DNA of 19,354 nt from an uncultured Collinsella sp. (GTDB lineage: Bacteria > Actinomycetota > Coriobacteriia > Coriobacteriales > Coriobacteriaceae), in assembly GCA_900542125.1 (NCBI GenBank), contig UQMO01000044.1, forward strand, positions 1 through 19,354, given 5' to 3'. Below, in pieces: positions 10,273 through 16,999 of this stretch. Numbering within the stretch: the first letter of the stretch is position 1; every line of letters begins with the position of its first letter. Below the pieces are notes generated by a model. It worked only from the letters and a program-made list of their open reading frames with translations. It had not been told where the DNA came from and did not search any database. The translations under genes and the position numbers were made by a program.

Positions 10273-11337
10273 ATGTTGTCTGCATATTGCATCAATGCAA
10301 CCTCAGAAAGAATGCGAGAACCCGTGTCCAGTCCGTTTACCCGCTTTTTAGCCCAGCACTTTGACCAGATTAACGACTATCTGGCCACGTTCTTTGACGG
10401 ACAGGCGACCTCTGCCGATATCGAGCGCTACCTGTATGCGCCGCTCTCGGCTTTTACGGCCAACGCCGGCAAGCGCCACCGCCCGCTTATCTGTATGCTC
10501 GCCGCAACCGCAGTGGGCGGTAGCTTTGAGAGCGCCCGCAGCGCCGCGGCAGCCATCGAGCATTTCCAGTCGGGCGCGCTGATCCACGACGACATCGCCG
10601 ACAACGGACAGCTTCGTCGAGGCAAGCCCTGCATGCACCTTACCGAGGGCACGGGCCTTGCCATCAATTGCGGCGACCTGGCGCTCACCATGGTCACCAA
10701 GACGGTTCTCGACGACCCCACGCTGGAGTCCGACGTGAAGCTGCGCGTGCTCCACGAGCTTACCGAGATGATCGTCCGCACCATCGAGGGTCAAGCGCTC
10801 GACCTGGGTTGGGTCCGTGACGGGCGCTTTGATATCTCGGTTGATGACTACCTGGACATGGCGACGCACAAGACCGCGTTTTACAGCGGAGCCACGCCGC
10901 TTGCCGCCGGAGCCATTATCGGCGGCGGCAGCGATGAGCAAATCGAAGCGCTGCGCGCCTTTGGCCTACACACAGGCCTCGCCTTTCAGATTCAGGACGA
11001 CCTGCTCAACCTTGTCGGCACTAAGGAAGCCGCCAACAAGGACTTCCGCACCGACATCACCGAGGGCAAGCGCACGCTTGTCGCCGTACACGCCCTCTCT
11101 GATGAGCGCCACCACGACGAGGTCGAGGCGATTCTTTCCTCGGGCACCGATGATCCCGCGCAGCTCGCACGCGCCGTGGAGATCTTCCAGGAGACCGGCT
11201 CCATCGATTACGCCCACACTTACGCGCTCGACCTGACCGCTAAGGCCAAAGCGGCCATCGAGAACGTTGAGCTTGATCCGCACGCACGCGAGCTGTTCCT
11301 CTCCATGGCAGATTTCTTTGTGGAGCGCCTTAACTAA
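10273..11337 (+). CDS. Polyprenyl diphosphate synthase (trans-isoprenyl transferase)
   Basis: This 354-residue enzyme condenses isopentenyl diphosphate with allylic diphosphates to make a trans-polyprenyl chain, for example GGPP or a longer quinone side-chain precursor. Visible are AGKRHRP near residue 66, the first aspartate-rich motif DDIADNGQLRRG (106-117) and the second region QIQDDLLN (240-246), followed by KDFRTDITEGKRTL. The second motif ends in N where many family members have D (DDxxD). Start choice is uncertain: the ATG at 10273 has no good ribosome binding site, and ATG 10312 or GTG 10324 are possible and would match typical family N-termini better. It stands between the PTS gene and the CwlM-like gene with no operon signal. 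Product chain length cannot be read reliably. Confidence 0.88.
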   Translation: MLSAYCINATSERMREPVSSPFTRFLAQHFDQINDYLATFFDGQATSADIERYLYAPLSAFTANAGKRHRPLICMLAATAVGGSFESARSAAAAIEHFQSGALIHDDIADNGQLRRGKPCMHLTEGTGLAINCGDLALTMVTKTVLDDPTLESDVKLRVLHELTEMIVRTIEGQALDLGWVRDGRFDISVDDYLDMATHKTAFYSGATPLAAGAIIGGGSDEQIEALRAFGLHTGLAFQIQDDLLNLVGTKEAANKDFRTDITEGKRTLVAVHALSDERHHDEVEAILSSGTDDPAQLARAVEIFQETGSIDYAHTYALDLTAKAKAAIENVELDPHARELFLSMADFFVERLN

Positions 11338-11382
11338 CGGGGGTTATAAAACCTGTCAGCAGCGTATTTAGGCACAACTTGC

Positions 11383-11388
11383 TACACT
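11383..11388 (+). promoter_or_regulatory. Candidate extended -10 of the CwlM-like gene
   Basis: TGCTACACT provides an extended -10 (TG, one base, TACACT) 88 bases before the start codon. No good -35 lies 16-18 bases upstream. Small inverted repeats (GTC/GAC around 11420-11435) follow in the leader. Confidence 0.35.
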
Positions 11389-11475
11389 GTTGAGTGCATG
11401 TTTATGCATCCCTTTGCGTTGTCTATCCGACAGACGCTCAAATAGTACGAATGGTACGCCGAAAGGGGTTCGTTC

Positions 11476-12381
11476 ATGGAACCTATTACAACGGGCATGC
11501 AAGGAGCAGCCGTCGAGGACGTGCAGTCTCGTCTCCTGCAGCTCGGCTACACGATTGATGCCGCCGAAGTCACCGACAAGTACTTTGGAGCCACCACTGA
11601 GCAGGCCGTCAGCACCTTCAGGCTCGACAGCGGCCTTGCTGCCGGTCATGCCGTCGATATCCCCTGCTGGAGCGCCCTTGTAGACGCTTCGTATAAGCTG
11701 GGCGACCGCACTCTCTATCTGCGCATGCCCAATTTCCATGGCGCCGATGTGCAGGCCCTGCAGCGCGCTCTCAACGTTTTGGGCTTTGCCTGTGGCGAAG
11801 ACGACGGCTACTTTGGTCCGCATACCGAGGCCGCCCTGCAGCAGTTCCAGGAAAACGTCGGCCTGTTTGCCGACGGCATGGCGTTCCAAGATACCTACGC
11901 CTACATCAACCGCCTGCACCATGTGTGGGAGGGCAAGCCCTCGGTGACTGAGGCAGAGTCGCGCATCGGTTTTGCCCGCGCGGCCAACGTGCTCGAGCGC
12001 TTCCAGATTGCCGTTATCGGCGAGGACCCCATCGCACGCAGCGTTGCGTCGCGCATGTGGAATATCGCCACGGCAACGACCGACAACAGCGGCATGATGC
12101 TCTGCGGCTCCGAGGTCCCAACCGACGTAGATCTGGTGCTCGAGATCGCAAGCGACGAGCTGCCCGCCGACGCCGCACCGCGCGCCACGATTGCCCTCGC
12201 CGAGTGCCATAACCTGGCCCAGCGCATCCGCACTGCCAATGTCGCCGCGCAGCAGAAGCCGGCACGCATTCGCATTGAGCTCACGGGCATGACGCGCTAC
12301 AACGGCACCTTCACGGCCAGCGACGCGCAGACACTCGCCGTACGCCTGCTCGATGGCGTTTGCGATGCCCTCGCAGATTAG
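11476..12381 (+). CDS. CwlM-like protein: two peptidoglycan-binding domains plus degenerate amidase-like domain
   Basis: This 301-residue protein has no signal peptide, so it should be cytoplasmic. Residues about 5-70 and 82-137 are two PG_binding_1 modules (VQSRLLQLGY, YFGATTEQAVSTF; VQALQRALNVLGF, YFGPHTEAALQQFQ). The joining segment LVDASYKLGDRTLYLR closely resembles LKEASYRLGARTLYHQ of mycobacterial CwlM as I recall that sequence. Residues about 165-301 keep a possible trace of an Amidase_3 fold (CHNLAQRI; ARIRIELTGMTRYNGTF). They lack the zinc-ligand motifs: the DPGHGG position reads VIGEDP. In mycobacteria CwlM is a non-hydrolytic cytoplasmic regulator of MurA and MurJ; a similar regulatory role here is inferred. 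The start has GAAAGGGG nine bases upstream. A plain peptidoglycan-binding protein is the conservative alternative. Confidence 0.8.
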   Translation: MEPITTGMQGAAVEDVQSRLLQLGYTIDAAEVTDKYFGATTEQAVSTFRLDSGLAAGHAVDIPCWSALVDASYKLGDRTLYLRMPNFHGADVQALQRALNVLGFACGEDDGYFGPHTEAALQQFQENVGLFADGMAFQDTYAYINRLHHVWEGKPSVTEAESRIGFARAANVLERFQIAVIGEDPIARSVASRMWNIATATTDNSGMMLCGSEVPTDVDLVLEIASDELPADAAPRATIALAECHNLAQRIRTANVAAQQKPARIRIELTGMTRYNGTFTASDAQTLAVRLLDGVCDALAD

Positions 12382-12419
12382 GTAAACTAAACGAGTTGCT
12401 TTTGGGCAACACCACACAT

Positions 12420-12494
12420 TGGGACGTAGTTCAACGGTAGAACTCCGGTTTTTGGTGCCGGCTGTTGGGGGTTCGAATCCCTCCGTCCCAGCCA
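12420..12494 (+). tRNA. tRNA-Gln(UUG)
   Basis: A full cloverleaf can be drawn. The acceptor is TGGGACG/CGTCCCA, with the U1-A72 pair typical of tRNA-Gln. The D stem is GTTC/GAAC and the anticodon stem CCGGT/GCCGG with loop TTTTGGT (anticodon TTG). The T arm is GGGGG/CCCTC with loop TTCGAAT, followed by discriminator G and an encoded CCA. A weak -10 (TAAACT, 12383-12388) lies just after the preceding stop codon. Confidence 0.96.
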
Positions 12495-12501
12495 AAGAAA
12501 C

Positions 12502-12540
12502 AAGCCTCTCGAACGCATAGCCGATCGGGAGGCTTTTCTT
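12502..12540 (+). terminator. Intrinsic terminator of tRNA-Gln
   Basis: AAGCCTCTCGA (12502-12512) pairs with TCGGGAGGCTT (12525-12535), followed by a T-rich tract to 12540. It starts eight bases after the tRNA CCA end. Confidence 0.85.
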
Positions 12541-12549
12541 GTGAGCAAG

Positions 12550-12681
12550 CGGAGGGATTCGAACCCGCAAGGGTGCGGAGCTGAGGAAACGCGAAGCGTT
12601 TTCCAGCGCAGCACGCAAGGAGCGAAGCGACGCAGCGGAGCGCGGCCGCCGACCAGGCGGACGCGGAATCCCTCCGTCCCA
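12550..12681. repeat. tRNA-Gln-derived repeat element
   Basis: The left edge, 12550-12566, is an exact inverted copy (17 bases) of tRNA-Gln bases 12469-12485. The right edge, 12666-12681, is an exact direct copy (16 bases) of tRNA-Gln bases 12475-12490. Between them is GC-rich DNA with short repeated blocks (GGAGCGAAGCG, GCAGCGGAGCGC) and a hairpin around GGAAACGC/GCGTTTTCC (12588-12606). Frames crossing it translate to tRNA-antisense peptides and are not genes. It may be an integration scar or a dispersed tRNA-associated repeat. Confidence 0.65.
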
Positions 12682-12721
12682 TACCAGCAACGGGCTCCCC
12701 ACATCTCGACTTACCAGCCAA

Positions 12722-12754
12722 ACCGGCACTTAGGGACGTTCCTAAAGTGCCGGT
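12722..12754. repeat. REP-like palindrome 1
   Basis: ACCGGCACTTAGGGAC (12722-12737) faces GTTCCTAAAGTGCCGGT (12738-12754), giving a near-perfect palindrome with one bulge. Its centre, GGGACGTTCCTAAA, is shared with palindrome 2 on the far side of the ATPase gene. No T-run follows in either direction, so it is not an ordinary terminator. The rest of the spacer from 12682 to 12796 shows nothing further. Confidence 0.6.
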
Positions 12755-12796
12755 CATCAACATGGTGCCGTGCGGCCCCGGCGGGCCGGCGTAGCA

Positions 12797-14167
12797 TTAC
12801 AGACCAAGCGACCATTTCCATGCGGGAATAACCTCGATGACGCCATGCTCCGTTTTGATCTGGGTCGCCTCGCGCAGCGTGATGATATTGGCATCCTTGA
12901 TACCGGTTTTTACCATAGCAACCTCAAGGGAACCAACTTCACGCCTGCGCGTTTTCTCTGCCGTCATATCGACTGTCACCTGGTAAAGCGCGTATGGTTC
13001 CGATGCCAAAGCGTCGCCGACCAAGAAATCAACTTTTTCTCGTGCTTGCGTTGGAGCCGTAAATGAAGTCACCGTTTCCAACCGGCCGTTTGCCGTACGG
13101 CGCATGAGTTCAGCATAAATCGCAGTCTCCAAACGCTTTCCTATATCCTGCTGATTAGCACGCGATGTTGCATATGCCATCCCCTGGTCGACGGCATAGA
13201 CCTTGTCTGTTGTCGTTGTCTTAGGAGCCAAAGAAGTTGAATACTCCGGAAGTAATCCAATGAGATGAGCCTGCTGGAATAAACGAACGAGTTCGTTTAT
13301 TTTTTCCCATGACGCTCGATATCCGACAGACTTTAAGGCTTCCAACAAACTGTTAACCGAAAGGTCGCAACCCGTGTTTCGAAGGCAGAAGAGCCCTACT
13401 TGGTTGGCAAGAGCGATATCCGTGCGCCCGCTCCGCTCGAGAATGTCTCGTGCAACAACATCTCGCAAATAGGCTTGAAGCATCTGAATACGCGAACCGG
13501 CATCAAGCTCCTGAACCCCAGGAAAGCCACCCTCTATGAGATAACGGTCATATGCCGATTCCAGATCAGTTCGCCGCTGCGGAGAAACAGCTGGAGCCCC
13601 AGCACTAGTAGACATATCCGGCGTTTCAATGTGATGAAACGCACAATACTCGCGGAATGAAAGCGGATGCATAGCGTGCTCTTGCGAGCGACCGCGAAAC
13701 TGCGTCGCTATTTCATCGGCAGATAGTTTTGAGGACGATCCGGTGATAACAAGCGTTACGCTCTCGTGCTCCGCCAAACGCTGACAAACGCCCTGCCAGC
13801 CATCGGTCTCCTGCACCTCATCCAGAAAGAGATAACAGCCTTTCGTTCGCGCTGAGGGAACCTGCCGCCAATACTCTTCCAAAATGTCGCTCATGAGCGT
13901 GTCCGGCGCCGGTCGAAGACGGTCATCAGCAAAATTGAAATAGAAGATACGCTCGGCATCGACACCGCGATCGATAAGGCGACGAATCCATTGAAACGCA
14001 TAGAACGTTTTGCCGCAGCGCCTGATACCCGTGATGATATGGACAAGATTGAACGGCTTTGGCTCAGGAAGATCACTGATGGCATCGTCTCGATGCACGA
14101 CGTGAGGAATCTCAAAGGAACGGGCCTCGGCAACAATCTCTGCAATACCCAACGCTGTAGGCGCCAT
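12797..14167 (-). CDS. AAA_14/DUF4143-family ATPase
   Basis: This 456-residue ATPase has an AAA_14 N-terminal half. Walker A is GIRRCGKT (47-54), Walker B YLFLDE (112-117), and a sensor strand VITGSSS lies at 140-146. The DUF4143 C-terminal half has a PD-(D/E)xK-like core (KVDFLVGD ... LYQVTVD) in which Q-V-T replaces the catalytic E-x-K; I recall this as common in the family, so it is probably not a nuclease. The start ATG at 14167 has AAAGGAGAG just upstream. These proteins are widespread accessory genes of unknown role, often on islands. A sample line of this gene (13321-13380) has 28 of 60 G+C against 39 of 60 at 10441-10500, so it looks acquired. It has no partner gene here. Confidence 0.9.
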   Translation of the reverse strand: MAPTALGIAEIVAEARSFEIPHVVHRDDAISDLPEPKPFNLVHIITGIRRCGKTFYAFQWIRRLIDRGVDAERIFYFNFADDRLRPAPDTLMSDILEEYWRQVPSARTKGCYLFLDEVQETDGWQGVCQRLAEHESVTLVITGSSSKLSADEIATQFRGRSQEHAMHPLSFREYCAFHHIETPDMSTSAGAPAVSPQRRTDLESAYDRYLIEGGFPGVQELDAGSRIQMLQAYLRDVVARDILERSGRTDIALANQVGLFCLRNTGCDLSVNSLLEALKSVGYRASWEKINELVRLFQQAHLIGLLPEYSTSLAPKTTTTDKVYAVDQGMAYATSRANQQDIGKRLETAIYAELMRRTANGRLETVTSFTAPTQAREKVDFLVGDALASEPYALYQVTVDMTAEKTRRREVGSLEVAMVKTGIKDANIITLREATQIKTEHGVIEVIPAWKWSLGL

Positions 14168-14190
14168 AATGCTCTCCTTTCAACATCTTG

Positions 14191-14255
14191 AGTATATAAC
14201 TTCTCGTCCTACAAGAGAAGTTTCAGCTACAACTTCTCGTCCTACACTAGAAGTT
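14191..14255 (-). promoter_or_regulatory. Promoter of the ATPase gene with two tandem palindromes
   Basis: Two imperfect palindromes, 14198-14222 and 14231-14255, each have AACTTCT...AGAAGTT arms. They share a 16-base identical left part (AACTTCTCGTCCTACA) and repeat at 33 bp, close to three helical turns. A possible minus-strand -10 (TATACT, 14191-14196) abuts the first palindrome, which would cover the spacer and -35 region. This looks like a pair of operators for a dimeric regulator bound on the same face of the DNA. Confidence 0.6.
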
Positions 14256-14256
14256 T

Positions 14257-14293
14257 GAGGTAGATTTTCAGGCATGTCCCAAAAATCTACCTC
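14257..14293. repeat. REP-like palindrome 2
   Basis: GAGGTAGATTTT (14257-14268) pairs perfectly with AAAATCTACCTC (14282-14293). Read on the minus strand its centre is GGGACATGCCTGAAA, matching the centre of palindrome 1 at 12 of 15 positions although the arms differ. The stretch from 14294 to 14437 has no gene; a weak stem (GGCGC/GCGCC, about 14304-14335) and a GC-rich hairpin around 14402-14420 are the only structure seen. Confidence 0.6.
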
Positions 14294-14437
14294 CAAAAGA
14301 TAGGCGCCCCAGGCCCGTTAGGACCAAGAGCGCCTTACATCTAGAAATCATCAGCCCAGTTCCGAAAAGCGAGCCGCTTGCGACAACCAAGTAGCCACAG
14401 GCCCCGGGAGAGCGGGGGCACCGGCTTAGGTTTATCG

Positions 14438-14463
14438 CGAGTTCCGCACGAACAGGAGGCCAC
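14438..14463 (-). repeat. 26-base repeat shared with the right end of the window
   Basis: Read on the minus strand this matches plus-strand 19329-19354 at 22 of 26 positions, the last 14 being identical (TCGTGCGGAACTCG). Both copies lie beside a strong palindrome in non-coding DNA, so this is probably a dispersed element. Confidence 0.55.
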
Positions 14464-14488
14464 TAGCCCCGATGTTTTGGACGTGACA

Positions 14489-14594
14489 GCGAGAGGGGCC
14501 CTGGCATGGCAAGGTGACGTGAAACAAGGCGGCGCCGACCTTCTGGTCGCGCCGCCGAAGTTGAACGTCAGATTGCCGTGCCAGGGCCCCTCGC
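14489..14594. other. 106-nt near-continuous hairpin, possible structured RNA or small mobile element
   Basis: The outer arms GCGAGAGGGGCCCTGGCA (14489-14506) and TGCCAGGGCCCCTCGC (14579-14594) pair with a two-base bulge. Middle arms GGCAA and TGACGT (14508-14520) pair with ACGTCA and TTGCC (14565-14577). Inner arms GGCGGCGC and GACC (14528-14540) pair with GGTC and GCGCCGCC (14545-14556) around TTCT. It has no start codon context or T-run and resembles no RNA family I can name; the SRP RNA motif is absent. Confidence 0.6.
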
Positions 14595-14608
14595 AGCGTC
14601 GAGAGGAC

Positions 14609-14630
14609 CGCCGTTCGGTAGAACGGCGGA
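14609..14630 (-). other. Hairpin just after the Toprim gene
   Basis: CCGCCGTTC pairs perfectly with GAACGGCGG around GGTA, beginning two bases after the stop codon of the minus-strand gene. It is a compact GC-rich stem without a T-run, so it is a weak terminator candidate at best or a 3'-end stabiliser. Confidence 0.5.
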
Positions 14631-14631
14631 A

Positions 14632-16815
14632 CTAATTGTTCAGCATGCGGTCGAAGCTTCCCGAGTCGCCATCCCGATAGTCGGCGGTCATCAGAATCTC
14701 CTGTGGAATGCGTCCGCCCTCGCGCAGCACGTTGCGGAACTGCACGCGCGTGACCATGGGCAGATCCTTGATCGTCGCCGCCAGGTTCTGCGGCACACCC
14801 TGGTTGGCAGCTGCGGGTTCGCACTCTCCGCCGGCCTTCACGCGACGCTTGTGCTCGGCAAGCATGGCGCGATACATACCGGCATGCAGGCGAATCTCTA
14901 CCACATTGGCGTTACGGGTCTGCTCGACAATGCGCGCACCCTCTCGGTCGATGTCGCCCACGTAGTAGACATAGTTAAAGCGATAGCCGATCTCGGCCAG
15001 ATAATCATCCAGTGCGTGCGAAACGCTCGCCTTGCAGCCACCGCCAAAGATCACGCCGCCCACCTTGGTGCCAAAAAGCTTGGCGTGCTTGCGGCCGCGC
15101 AGGAGCTTGACGATTTCGTCATAGGTGTCTAGGTTCTCGACCATAATGAACGGCTTGTCGGCGCCCAGCGTAAAGAAACCCGTAAAGTGCACGGGGCGGT
15201 TGGGGGCGACCTTAATCACCTGCATGCTGATACCTTTTTCGGTCATACGCCGAATCAGGCGCTCGCCGTGCTTGCCGTCAAAGGCCTTCTCATCGTTAAA
15301 AATCTGGTAGGCGCGCTGGCGACGCGAAGCGACCGGCGTGTCGGCACCGCGATTCTGCTCAATCCAAGCCTGGATGATCGCAATTTCCTCGGCAATCTTG
15401 CGGTTGGACATCTCGTTGTGCTGAGTGCGCTGCGGAGCCTTTTTGCCGTCCTTGCCCTCGACCTTAACAATTTGAGTCTGCTGCTCCTTGATCTTAGAGA
15501 GCGCCGTGGGCGTAGGGACAACTTTGAGCAGCTGCCTGCCTAAAACGCGGGCAAGGGCAAACGCCGAGACCTCGCCGTGAACGGCCGACTTGGGCTGCTG
15601 GGCAGCAGTATCTGCTGCGGCAGACTCCGGCTTCTTCTGAGACTTGCGCTTAGAATCGCCTTGGGAATTGCGCTCGCGCTTCGGCATAGACGCCTGCTTC
15701 TGCGGACGATCGGACTTACTCTCCTTCGCCCGCTGGCGCTTAGGCTGCCCCGAAGAAACCTCGACCTTCGCATCCTCGTCCTGCGGCGTGGTCTTCTCGG
15801 CTGCAGTCTCGGCATGGGAACTGCGGCCCCCACGATGGCGACGGCGGCGAGGCTTGCTCGAAGCACCCTCCCCCGTCTGTTCAACCGCAGGTTGCTGGCC
15901 CTGGGTCTCCGTATCGGACGCAGTCTGCTCATCAACAGGCTTCTGTTCACGAACTCCCGACTCGGCAGGCTTCACGGCCTTCTCGGCCCGCACCTCCGGA
16001 ACCTGATTAACCTTCTCCTGGCGCTTTACGGGGTACGCGCGACCTGCAAAGCCGCGACCGGGACGACACGAGTCTGAGGCCTTCTTGGCCGGCTTCTCAG
16101 AATCGTCCGCAACTTCGGCAGTCTCTTCGGCCTCGCGCACAACATCCTGCTGCTCGGCCCTAAAATGCGCACCGCGGCGACGCTTGGGTTCCTGAGGCTC
16201 AGCGGACTTTTGCTCTTTCACAGACTCCTGCGGCTCGGAGACGGGCTCGTTCTCGACAACCTCGGTAACGGCCCCATCCTTTTGAGCAACGGCGCGACGG
16301 AAGCGCTCCTGCTGGGCGCGGCGCTGCGCATCGTGCTTGCCACCCCCGCCAAAACCGCCGCGTCCTGCCTTGGCCGTAAAGGCACGCACGACGTTCTCAT
16401 CGAGCAACTCATCGGTATCGACATGCTCACGCGGAGCAACTTCTTCCACAGCAGGCACGTCAGCGGAATCCTCGACGACAAAATCTTCGACGGACTCGGC
16501 AGGCTGCTCCTGGACATCGCGGATCTCGGCATTGATGGTATAGAACGCCGGGCGCCCGTTAATGCCGCTACCCTCGATCTTTGTCACGATATTTGCCGCG
16601 ATAAGCTCATCGCGCATCGCCTTGGTGTCACATTCCTTATCGACGGAGCGGAAAATCTGCGCCAGCGCACTCGACTTAATCTTGAGCGCCTTGCGGCAGA
16701 GCAGGTCGTAGGCAACCAGCTTGGCACGCTCGGCAGAAAGCGACGTCTGGCTGCTCAGACGTTCAGCCAGGGCATCGACATTATTTTGGTTATCGGAATA
16801 TACCGTCTTGGCCAC
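14632..16815 (-). CDS. JetD-like Toprim (DUF2220) protein with long charged linker
   Basis: This is a 727-residue protein. Residues 1 to about 100 look like a winged-helix domain ending GINGRPAFYTINAEI. Residues about 100-400 are low-complexity, Glu/Lys/Arg/Ala-rich and probably disordered, with basic clusters (PKRRRG, KPRRRRHRGG). The last 330 residues resemble the JetD/DUF2220 topoisomerase VI-like fold: RQRAYQIFNDEKAF, then VENLDTY (Toprim Glu near residue 560), GGVIFGGG, and YYVGDIDREGARI (Asp near 621 and 623). The catalytic acidic residues are therefore present. The Wadjet subunits JetA, JetB and JetC are not in this window. I chose the GTG at 16815, preceded by GAAAGGGG; an ATG at 16839 gives 735 residues but has no ribosome binding site. 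Its role is unknown; nucleic-acid cleavage is inferred. Confidence 0.8.
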   Translation of the reverse strand: MAKTVYSDNQNNVDALAERLSSQTSLSAERAKLVAYDLLCRKALKIKSSALAQIFRSVDKECDTKAMRDELIAANIVTKIEGSGINGRPAFYTINAEIRDVQEQPAESVEDFVVEDSADVPAVEEVAPREHVDTDELLDENVVRAFTAKAGRGGFGGGGKHDAQRRAQQERFRRAVAQKDGAVTEVVENEPVSEPQESVKEQKSAEPQEPKRRRGAHFRAEQQDVVREAEETAEVADDSEKPAKKASDSCRPGRGFAGRAYPVKRQEKVNQVPEVRAEKAVKPAESGVREQKPVDEQTASDTETQGQQPAVEQTGEGASSKPRRRRHRGGRSSHAETAAEKTTPQDEDAKVEVSSGQPKRQRAKESKSDRPQKQASMPKRERNSQGDSKRKSQKKPESAAADTAAQQPKSAVHGEVSAFALARVLGRQLLKVVPTPTALSKIKEQQTQIVKVEGKDGKKAPQRTQHNEMSNRKIAEEIAIIQAWIEQNRGADTPVASRRQRAYQIFNDEKAFDGKHGERLIRRMTEKGISMQVIKVAPNRPVHFTGFFTLGADKPFIMVENLDTYDEIVKLLRGRKHAKLFGTKVGGVIFGGGCKASVSHALDDYLAEIGYRFNYVYYVGDIDREGARIVEQTRNANVVEIRLHAGMYRAMLAEHKRRVKAGGECEPAAANQGVPQNLAATIKDLPMVTRVQFRNVLREGGRIPQEILMTADYRDGDSGSFDRMLNN

Positions 16816-16827
16816 GGGGCCCCTTTC

Positions 16828-16841
16828 ATATGTACACATAT
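16828..16841. promoter_or_regulatory. Palindrome in the promoter region of the Toprim gene
   Basis: ATATGT-AC-ACATAT is a perfect inverted repeat just upstream of the chosen start. A possible minus-strand -10 (TACCAT, 16850-16855) lies upstream of it, so the palindrome would fall near the transcription start and could bind a repressor. Confidence 0.35.
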
Positions 16842-16920
16842 ACGTCTATATGGTACAACGCGCGCCCTTATCCACGCAAAACATCTGCGAGAACACTCGA
16901 GCGTCACCCGCTTTTGCATG

Positions 16921-16960
16921 AAAAAAGGACCGAGCCCGCGAAGTCGCGGACCCGGTCTTT
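16921..16960 (-). terminator. Intrinsic terminator of cstA
   Basis: On the minus strand a stem built from bases 16945-16960 and 16924-16940 (AAAGACCGGGTCCGCG / CGCGGGCTCGGTCCTTT) has one mismatch. Six T follow, corresponding to the A run at 16921-16926. It begins 40 bases past the cstA stop codon. Confidence 0.9.
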
Positions 16961-16999
16961 CCGAGTCATATAGATGTGACGTTCAACTCGTCAGGTCGA

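Noticed and set aside
11368..12729. 453-residue minus-strand frame over the CwlM-like gene and the tRNA
   Set aside because: It reads antisense through tRNA-Gln and its terminator; the opposite frame has clear peptidoglycan-binding domains.
12541..12831. Small frames with the translation RRDSNPQ around the tRNA
   Set aside because: These arise from tRNA T-arm sequence and its copies and are a familiar annotation artefact, not a protein family.
14198..14255. CRISPR array
   Set aside because: Only two repeats with a spacer of about eight bases, each itself palindromic, located over a promoter, with no cas genes.
14489..14594. 4.5S SRP RNA or 6S RNA
   Set aside because: The conserved SRP tetraloop region is absent, and the structure is too short and too fully paired for 6S RNA.
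14632..16815. Complete Wadjet defence system
   Set aside because: Only a JetD-like subunit is present. The neighbours are an AAA_14/DUF4143 ATPase and cstA; no JetA, JetB or JetC homologues occur in the window.
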